A DNA stretch of 5,236 nucleotides from Streptosporangiaceae bacterium (GTDB taxonomy: Bacteria; Actinomycetota; Actinomycetes; Streptosporangiales; Streptosporangiaceae), in assembly GCA_030040415.1 (NCBI GenBank), contig JASHTT010000550.1, positions 1-5,236 of the forward strand, written 5' to 3'. Within the stretch, counting starts at the first letter, position 1, and each line of letters starts with the position of its first letter. The position numbers and the translations under genes were made by a program. Under the pieces are notes generated by a model. That model was not told the origin of the DNA. It made no database searches and was given only the letters and a program-made list of their open reading frames with translations. Shown piece after piece: positions 1 through 4,502 of this stretch.

Positions 1-182
1 AGCAGCGGATACAGCCGGGCGAGCCTGGCGCTGATGCCAGCCTGCAGCGCGAAAGCGTGGATGCCCGGGTAGGAGAACACGAATGCGCCGGCGGCCAGCA
101 CGGCCACGCCGAGGAATACCGCGGCTATGCCGACGGTCCGCAGCGCGCCGGTCGCCGGGCCTCTGCCGACGGGATCGCTCAT
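1..182 (-). CDS. DUF2637-like small membrane protein, N-terminal part (runs off the left edge)
   Basis: On the minus strand an ATG at 182-180 opens a frame that stays open to base 1, giving 60 residues of an incomplete protein. Residues 1-15 are a short hydrophilic N-terminus (MSDPVGRGP...). Residues about 17-38 form a strong transmembrane helix rich in Ala, Val, Gly and Phe. It is followed by SYPGIHAFALQAGISARLAR and then LYPLL. This Ser-Tyr, Ile-His, Ala-Gly-Ile, Leu-Ala-Arg-Leu-Tyr-Pro-Leu pattern matches what I recall of the first helix and loop of DUF2637 proteins, which include SpdB-like spread proteins of actinobacterial conjugative elements and many chromosomal proteins of unknown role. 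A second ATG at 185-183 is directly adjacent; GGGAG at 193-189 is better spaced for the ATG at 182. The gene is divergent from hmgA. Molecular function is unknown, and the family assignment is recalled from pattern, not searched. Confidence 0.68.
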   Translation of the reverse strand, partial: MSDPVGRGPATGALRTVGIAAVFLGVAVLAAGAFVFSYPGIHAFALQAGISARLARLYPL

Positions 183-326
183 CATCGGCTCCCGGGCATC
201 CTTCCTGGCGATTCCGGTCCGGGCAGTACCCGCCTATAGTCGGGAAACGAGCGGCGCGAGTGCCTGACGCCGGGCGGGATGAACATGCTGTGACCCGCAG
301 GTGATCACGTCGTCAAAGGAGACGAT
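183..326. promoter_or_regulatory. Divergent intergenic region between the DUF2637-like gene and hmgA
   Basis: This 144-bp stretch must hold the start signals of two divergent genes. A -10-like hexamer TATAGT lies at 235-240 on the plus strand, and its complement reads TATAGG at 238-233 on the minus strand, because the core CTATAG (234-239) is a palindrome. No good TTGACA-like -35 sits at 16-19 bp spacing on either strand; the best plus-strand candidate is TTCCGG at 212-217, with only two matches. Short inverted repeats flank the hexamer (CGGG at 220-223, CCCG at 229-232, CGGG at 241-244), and a GTGATCAC palindrome sits at 301-308. Any of these could be operators, but none is a recognised site. 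Assignment as a promoter region rests mainly on gene orientation. Confidence 0.4.
310..326 (+). promoter_or_regulatory. Ribosome binding site of hmgA, displayed in a small hairpin
   Basis: AAAGGAG at 315-321 is a near-perfect Shine-Dalgarno sequence, 5 nt before the ATG at 327, and it fixes that start. It is flanked by TCGTC (310-314) and GACGA (321-325), which are exact reverse complements. In RNA they can form a 5-bp stem, six with a G-U pair at 309/326, with AAAGGA as the six-base loop. The Shine-Dalgarno core would therefore be exposed in a loop, and only its last G is paired. Confidence 0.7.
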
Positions 327-1517
327 ATGCCGTACTACCGGGCGACCGGGGAGATTCCGCGAAAGCGCCATGTCCGCTTCCGCGGCCCAGCCGGCGGCCT
401 GTACTCCGAGGAACTGATGGGCGAAGAGGGCTTCGTCTCGGACTCCTCGCTGCTGTACCACGCGCATCTGCCGACCGCGATCGTGAAGAGCGAGGGCGTC
501 GACGACGTCGGCGCGGGCGGCCTGCAGCCCAACCACCCGCTGCTCCCGCGCCACTTCCGCACCGACGACCTGCCGGCCGGCGGTGACCTCGTGCTCGGCA
601 GGCAGCTGCTGATGGCCAATGACGACGTGCGGATCTCGTTCGCCGCCGCAGACGCCGCGTCCAGCCTGTACCGCAACTCGGCGGGCGACGAGGCCGTCTA
701 CCTTCGTACCGGCGCAGCGACGTTCGAGTCCGTGTACGGCAGCATCGAGGCCGGTGCCGGGGACTACGTGATCGTGCCGCGCGGCACCATTCACCGCTGG
801 CTGCCGGCCCAAGGCGGAGTACACGCCCTGGTGGTTGAGGCTCGCGGGCACATCCGCCCGCCCCAGCGGTACCTGTCCCGCTACGGGCAGTTCCTGGAGC
901 ACGCCCCCTATAGCGAGCGGGACCTCCGCGGCCCGGACGGGCCGCTGCTGCGCGACGGCGAGGACGTTCCCGTGCTGGTCAGGACCGCGGCAGGGCTGAC
1001 CAGGCTGACGTACGCGCGGCATCCGTTCGACGTCGTCGGGTGGGACGGCTTCTTGTACCCGTACGCGTTCAACATCGCCGACTTCGAGCCGATCGTGAAG
1101 CGCACCCACGCGCCGCCGCCGGTGCACCAGACGTTCGAGGGCCCGAACTTCGTGATCTGCTCGTTCTGCCCGCGGCCACTGGACTTCGATCCGCAGGCCG
1201 TGCCCATTCCCTACAGCCATCACAACGTGGACTCCGACGAGATGATGTATTACGTCGCGGGCGACTACTCGGCGCGCAAGGGCTCCGGCGTAGGCCTCGG
1301 CTCGATCACGCTGCACCCTTCGGGGTTCACCCACGGACCGCAGCCCGGCGCCGTTGAGGCCGTCATAGCCGGGCTGGCCGAGGGCAAGACGACCACGGAC
1401 GAGACGGCCGTCATGATCGACACCTTCCGGCCGCTGCAGCTGGGACCGGCTGGCCGCCAGGCCGAGGACCCCGAGTACGCGTGGAGCTGGGCGAAGGCAG
1501 CGGGTGCGGACCGGTAG
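327..1517 (+). CDS. hmgA: Homogentisate 1,2-dioxygenase (actinobacterial short form)
   Basis: This is a predicted cytoplasmic Fe(II) ring-cleaving dioxygenase that converts homogentisate to 4-maleylacetoacetate in tyrosine/phenylalanine catabolism. The N-terminus (MPYYRATGEIPRKRHVRFR, then GGLYSEELMG and SSLLYH) is typical of the family. The C-terminal half carries the active site: His299 and Glu305 in HHNVDSDEMMY line up with human HGD His335 and Glu341 (same spacing of six), and His336 in FTHGPQPG lines up with human His371. His267 (PPVHQTF) is a plausible stand-in for the human catalytic His292. The N-terminal cupin half (about 100-170) retains a textbook second cupin motif, GDYVIVPRGTIH, ending in His156. 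At 396 residues it is shorter than the 430-445 of classical HmgA. ATG 327 is supported by AAAGGAG at 315-321. No other tyrosine-catabolic gene is in the window. A related aromatic dioxygenase of the same fold cannot be fully excluded. Confidence 0.87.
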   Translation: MPYYRATGEIPRKRHVRFRGPAGGLYSEELMGEEGFVSDSSLLYHAHLPTAIVKSEGVDDVGAGGLQPNHPLLPRHFRTDDLPAGGDLVLGRQLLMANDDVRISFAAADAASSLYRNSAGDEAVYLRTGAATFESVYGSIEAGAGDYVIVPRGTIHRWLPAQGGVHALVVEARGHIRPPQRYLSRYGQFLEHAPYSERDLRGPDGPLLRDGEDVPVLVRTAAGLTRLTYARHPFDVVGWDGFLYPYAFNIADFEPIVKRTHAPPPVHQTFEGPNFVICSFCPRPLDFDPQAVPIPYSHHNVDSDEMMYYVAGDYSARKGSGVGLGSITLHPSGFTHGPQPGAVEAVIAGLAEGKTTTDETAVMIDTFRPLQLGPAGRQAEDPEYAWSWAKAAGADR

Positions 1518-1548
1518 CGCGCGCGGCGGCCCGACGTAGGCTTGATCC

Positions 1549-2652
1549 GTGGCAGCGGCAACGGGCACGCTCCGACGCTGGGCGGTGGTAGTGGCCGGCA
1601 CCGCCGCGATCTGCGCGCTGCCCGCGGCGGTTGCGGCCTGGCCGGTGCCCGCATCCGCGCTGTCCGCCGCTCAGTTGCGTACCCGGATCGAGTTGTCCGC
1701 GCGGGTGCCCTACCAGGGCTATGCGGAGAGCGACGTCGATCTCAACCTGCCGAGCTTGCCGGACCTGGGCAACGTCGTCTCGCTGCTGGACGGAACGACC
1801 GACCAGTACGCCTGGTACCGCTCGCCTGGACAGTGGCGCGCCGACGTGCTCACCGCGGCGGGTGAGGACGACACGTACCAGACGAAGGTCGGCACGTTCA
1901 CCTGGAACTACACGAGCAACCTGCTCACCCAGATTCTCGGCAGTCAGCCTGTCCGGTTGCCGCGGGCGGCCGACCTGCTGCCGCCGGCCCTCGCCCGGCG
2001 GCTGCTGAGCCTCGCCGGGCGGGCTGCCAGCTTCTCCCGGCTGCCCTCGCAGCGGGTGGCCGGCCTCGACGCCGCGGGTTTGCGTATCGTCCCCACCAGC
2101 AAGCTGACGACGGTCGGCGCGGTGGACATCTGGGCCGACCCGGCGACCGGGCTGCCCCTGCAGGTAGAGGTCTTCGGCCGCGGCGCAGCCGCGCCGTTGC
2201 TGGTGGCCCGCTTCCTGGACGTGAGCCTGACCAGGCCGGCGCTGTCGACGGTGACGCCACAGCCCGCCCCGGAAGTCGGGTACACCTCGACCGAGCTGCC
2301 GGACGTGTCGCGCATCCTGAACCAGTTCGGACCGCCGCTGCCCGACCAGCTCGCCGGCTTCGCCCGGGTCGCGAACCCGGGCGGCCTGGCCGACGTAGCG
2401 GCGTACGGCTCCGGGCTGGCGCGGTTCGTGGTGCTGCCATTGCCGCAGAGCACCGGGTCCGCGGCCATGTCGGCGGCCAAGTCGGTCGGCGCGTCCATCA
2501 AGATCACCGGCGGGACCGCCGAGCTCATCCAGGCATCGCTGCTCACGGTGGTGCTGGTGAGCGTCCCCGGCGGGCTCGTCTACCTGCTGACCGGCGCCGT
2601 CACGCCGATTGTGCTCGATCACGCGGCCACCGCACTCCTGGACTCGTATTGA
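1549..2652 (+). CDS. Exported LolA/RseB-fold protein associated with an ABC exporter
   Basis: A 367-residue protein with a classical Sec signal peptide: RR at 9-10, a hydrophobic stretch at 12-30, and a likely signal peptidase I cleavage after VPASA near residue 37. The mature part starts SAAQLRTRIELS and contains the Leu-Pro-rich strand segment DVDLNLPSLPDLG (62-74), then WYRSPGQWRADVL, WNYTSNLLTQIL, a helical insert at about 137-165, and a DIWADPATGLPLQVEVFGRG strand-turn-strand (193-212). This pattern resembles actinobacterial proteins usually named LolA-like or MucB/RseB-like, whose fold is a half-open beta barrel that binds acyl chains. The family link is from recall of pattern. GTG 1549 is the first possible start, because TGA lies in frame at 1543-1545; its Shine-Dalgarno is weak (GTAGG, 1536-1540). 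The stop overlaps the ATPase start, so the two are probably translationally coupled. The lone Cys22 is not in a lipobox, so it is probably not a lipoprotein. Substrate unknown. Confidence 0.75.
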   Translation: MAAATGTLRRWAVVVAGTAAICALPAAVAAWPVPASALSAAQLRTRIELSARVPYQGYAESDVDLNLPSLPDLGNVVSLLDGTTDQYAWYRSPGQWRADVLTAAGEDDTYQTKVGTFTWNYTSNLLTQILGSQPVRLPRAADLLPPALARRLLSLAGRAASFSRLPSQRVAGLDAAGLRIVPTSKLTTVGAVDIWADPATGLPLQVEVFGRGAAAPLLVARFLDVSLTRPALSTVTPQPAPEVGYTSTELPDVSRILNQFGPPLPDQLAGFARVANPGGLADVAAYGSGLARFVVLPLPQSTGSAAMSAAKSVGASIKITGGTAELIQASLLTVVLVSVPGGLVYLLTGAVTPIVLDHAATALLDSY

Positions 2653-3620
2653 TAGTCACGACTCAGCTCACCAAGCGATTCGGTCACGTGCTGGCTGTCG
2701 ACCACGTCGACCTGACCGTGCGCGAAGGGGACAGGTACGGCTTCCTCGGCCCGAACGGCTCCGGCAAGACCACGCTCGTCCGCATGGTGCTCGGCCTCGT
2801 CTACGCGACGAGCGGCAAGATCGAGGTGCTGGGCGAGCCGGTGCCGGCCCGGATCGCCCACGTGCTGCCGCAGATCGGCTCGCTGATCGAGTCGCCGTCG
2901 GCATACGGGCATCTGTCGGGCCGGGCCAACCTGGCCCTCATCGACGCGGCGGGCACCGGGCCAGGCGGCGGCCGGCGCGGCCGGCGCGCGCGGATCGCCA
3001 CGGCGCTGGACCGGGTGGGCCTGTCCGGCGTGGACGACCGTGCGGTCCGCAAGTACTCGCTCGGGATGCGGCAGCGGCTTGGCCTCGCGGCCGCGCTGCT
3101 GAGGTCGCCGCGCCTGCTGGTGCTGGACGAGCCGACCAACGGACTTGACCCGCAGGGCATCCGTGAGGTGCGTGACCTGCTGGCCGAGATCAACGCGGCT
3201 GGCACCACCGTGTTCCTGTCCAGCCACCAGCTTTCCGAGGTGGAGCAGCTCTGCACCCGGATCGGCGTGATCGACCGCGGCCGCCTCGTGCTGCAGGACG
3301 ACCTGGCGCGGCTACGTGGCCCGACGGGACGCGTGATCGTGCGCAGCCCGGACGCGGACCGCGCGGCTGCGCTGCTCGACGGCCGCGTCGCGGATCGCGA
3401 CGCCGACCGGCTCGTCGTCGCCGACTCCGATGCCGCCGGGGTGAACGCCCTGCTGGTGTCGGCCGGGCTGCGAGTGACCGAGGTGACCGAGGAACGGCGC
3501 TCGCTGGAGGATCTCGTGCTGTCGGTGACCGGTTCTGGTTCTGACCGTATCGACGGAGGGTCGGCCGGCCGGCCCGGCCGGCCGGCCGAGGTGGCAAGCA
3601 GGGACGGAGCAGGCACGTGA
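2649..3620 (+). CDS. ABC-2 type transporter ATP-binding protein (BcrA/NatA-like)
   Basis: A 323-residue cytoplasmic ATPase that should power the permease encoded next. Motifs in order: Walker A GPNGSGKT (34-41, Lys40), Q-loop Gln75 in LPQIGS, signature YSLGMRQR (136-143, the usual variant of LSGGQ in this exporter class), Walker B LLVLDEP (156-162, Asp160 and catalytic Glu161), D-loop NGLD (164-167) and switch His193 in SSHQLSE. Residues about 225-293 form the C-terminal extension seen in drug- and antibiotic-exporter ATPases (DUF4162-like). The last 25-30 residues are Gly/Pro/Arg-rich and look disordered; they are encoded by a near-perfect palindrome. A Gly/Arg-rich patch at 106-115 comes from a 9-bp tandem repeat. 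The start is TTG at 2649, sharing TTGA with the upstream stop; MIVTTQLTKRFG is a normal N-terminus for the family. All catalytic residues are present. Substrate cannot be read from the ATPase. Confidence 0.93.
   Translation: MIVTTQLTKRFGHVLAVDHVDLTVREGDRYGFLGPNGSGKTTLVRMVLGLVYATSGKIEVLGEPVPARIAHVLPQIGSLIESPSAYGHLSGRANLALIDAAGTGPGGGRRGRRARIATALDRVGLSGVDDRAVRKYSLGMRQRLGLAAALLRSPRLLVLDEPTNGLDPQGIREVRDLLAEINAAGTTVFLSSHQLSEVEQLCTRIGVIDRGRLVLQDDLARLRGPTGRVIVRSPDADRAAALLDGRVADRDADRLVVADSDAAGVNALLVSAGLRVTEVTEERRSLEDLVLSVTGSGSDRIDGGSAGRPGRPAEVASRDGAGT
2970..2987. repeat. In-frame 9-bp tandem duplication (GGCCGGCGC x2)
   Basis: GGCCGGCGC occurs twice back to back at 2970-2978 and 2979-2987, in frame with the ATPase, and encodes Gly-Arg-Arg twice (residues 108-113). 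It lies between the Q-loop and the signature motif, in the helical subdomain. It looks like a small slippage duplication in a very GC-rich stretch. Confidence 0.7.
3561..3589. repeat. Perfect 14-bp GC inverted repeat at the 3' end of the ATPase gene
   Basis: Bases 3561-3574 and 3576-3589 are exact reverse complements around a single C at 3575. Apart from the terminal T/A pair they are pure G/C, built from overlapping GGCCGGCC units. The repeat is translated as residues 305-314 of the ATPase (Ser-Ala-Gly-Arg-Pro-Gly-Arg-Pro-Ala-Glu). In RNA it would form a very stable hairpin (the unpaired base requires a loop of at least three) ending about 27 nt before the permease start and 16 nt before its Shine-Dalgarno. 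It could attenuate transcription, stall ribosomes or protect mRNA. It could also simply be a GC expansion. Confidence 0.75.
3606..3620 (+). promoter_or_regulatory. Ribosome binding site and GTGA start/stop overlap of the permease gene
   Basis: GGAG at 3606-3609 lies 7 nt before GTG at 3617, inside the last codons of the ATPase gene. GTGA (3617-3620) is both the permease start and the ATPase stop TGA. This supports GTG 3617 as the start and suggests termination-reinitiation coupling that keeps ATPase and permease in proportion. Confidence 0.7.
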
Positions 3621-4462
3621 TCGGCGTGGAACTCGTGAAGCTGGCAAGGCGGCCGCGTAACTGGGTCAGCATCGTGCTGCTGTGCGCCCTGCCGGTGACG
3701 GTCGCGATCTTCGTCGCCGTCACCCACCTCGCGCCGCCGCCGGGCCAGGGCCCGGCGTTGCTGTCGGCGGTGCTGTCGGACGGCCAGCTGTTCCCGGCGG
3801 CTGCGCTGGCCATCGTGCTGCCGATCTTCCTGCCGGTCGCGGTGGCCGTCGTCGCGGGGGACTCGATAGCCGGCGAGGCCAACGCGGGCATGCTGCGCTA
3901 CCTGCTGGCGAGGCCGGTAGGCCGGACGAAACTGCTCGCAGCCAAGCTGGTCGCGCTGATCGTCTACGTCCTGCTGGCCGTGGTGTTCGTCGCTGTCACG
4001 TCGTATGTGACCGGACGGCTGCTGTTCGGCTCCAAGCCCGCCGCGGTTACCTCCACCGGCATCACGACGAACAACGTCGTGGCGACATCGCTGTCCGGCA
4101 CCGCGCTGACGCCTACGGACATCCTGCTCAGGACGGCGGGCACGGTTGCGTTCGTGACAGTGTCGATGCTGGGCGTCGGGGCGATCGCGCTGTTCTTGTC
4201 GACGATGTCGGATTCCTCGCTCGGCGCCGCGCTCGGCGCGCTGGCCGCGCTGATCACCAGCGGCGTGCTGGTCGCGCTGAACTCGGCGTCCGCGGTGAGC
4301 CCGTACCTGCCGACCAGGTACTGGCTGTCCTGGGTTGACTTCTTCCGCCAGCCGATCCTGTGGCGCGACATCGACAGGGGATTCGCGATACAGGCCATCT
4401 ACGTGCTCGTGTTCCTCGGTGCCGCGTGGGCAAACTTCGCCAGCAAGGACATCACGAGCTGA
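3617..4462 (+). CDS. ABC-2 type transporter permease
   Basis: A 281-residue integral membrane protein that would form the export channel with the preceding ATPase. Likely transmembrane helices lie at about 16-38, 59-81, 109-131, 172-195, 201-222 and 256-273, giving the six-helix layout usual for ABC-2 permeases. The N-terminus MIGVELVKLARRPRNW is the amphipathic cytoplasmic entry of this family. The loop after helix 2 (GDSIAGEANAGMLRYLL, then ARPVGRTKLLAAK) is the cytoplasmic coupling segment characteristic of NatB/BcrB/antibiotic-exporter permeases. The larger loop at about 137-170, rich in Thr and Ala, separates the two halves and is predicted to be extracellular. It is translationally coupled to the ATPase through GTGA and is the last gene of the operon; its stop is 8 nt from the convergent lipase stop. 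Substrate is unknown; lipids, lipopeptides or hydrophobic drugs are the usual cargo of the class. Confidence 0.9.
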   Translation: MIGVELVKLARRPRNWVSIVLLCALPVTVAIFVAVTHLAPPPGQGPALLSAVLSDGQLFPAAALAIVLPIFLPVAVAVVAGDSIAGEANAGMLRYLLARPVGRTKLLAAKLVALIVYVLLAVVFVAVTSYVTGRLLFGSKPAAVTSTGITTNNVVATSLSGTALTPTDILLRTAGTVAFVTVSMLGVGAIALFLSTMSDSSLGAALGALAALITSGVLVALNSASAVSPYLPTRYWLSWVDFFRQPILWRDIDRGFAIQAIYVLVFLGAAWANFASKDITS

Positions 4463-4469
4463 CGCGCGT

Positions 4470-4502
4470 GCTACCCGCCGCAGGCCGTCGCCGACGGGTA
4501 GC
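4470..4502. terminator. Candidate bidirectional terminator hairpin between convergent genes
   Basis: GCTACCCG at 4470-4477 and CGGGTAGC at 4495-4502 are exact reverse complements with a 17-nt spacer that is itself GC-rich. The stem begins 8 nt after the permease stop and includes the TAG stop of the minus-strand lipase. There is no U-tract on either side, which is common for actinobacterial terminator hairpins but also means the call rests on position and symmetry. It is the only visible candidate for ending the plus-strand operon. Confidence 0.4.

Noticed and set aside
57..239. Small plus-strand open frames at the left edge
   Set aside because: They lie opposite the DUF2637-like fragment, have no Shine-Dalgarno, and translate into Gly/Arg/His-rich sequence without motifs.
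301..308. GTGATCAC palindrome upstream of hmgA as a regulator operator
   Set aside because: Only eight bases with no extension (the flanking G/G do not pair), and it matches no operator I can name. Mentioned only as part of the intergenic region.
1518..1548. Separate promoter or terminator between hmgA and the LolA-like gene
   Set aside because: The 31-nt gap has no convincing -10/-35 pair and only GC alternation without a clear stem-loop, so neither element is claimed.
234..1601. 455-codon open frame on the minus strand covering hmgA
   Set aside because: It is an antisense shadow of hmgA produced by high GC content. Its translation is a featureless Arg/Val/Gly-rich string with no family motifs, while the plus strand has a strong Shine-Dalgarno and conserved iron ligands.
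1594..1614. Possible lipobox around Cys22 of the LolA-like protein
   Set aside because: The residues before the cysteine (Ala-Ala-Ile) do not fit the Leu-Ala/Ser-Gly/Ala-Cys pattern, and the hydrophobic region continues after it to a good signal peptidase I site near residue 37.
1411..2622. 403-codon open frame on the minus strand over the LolA-like gene
   Set aside because: Low-complexity Arg/Gly/Gln-rich translation, no recognisable domain, and opposite to a gene with a good signal peptide and family pattern.
2801..3727. 308-codon minus-strand frame over the ABC ATPase and the permease start
   Set aside because: Ser/Arg/Pro-rich shadow that crosses the junction of two clearly real plus-strand genes.
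3682..4338. 218-codon plus-strand frame inside the permease gene
   Set aside because: Out-of-frame Arg/Gly/Ala-rich translation; the real frame has six transmembrane helices and the ABC-2 coupling segment.
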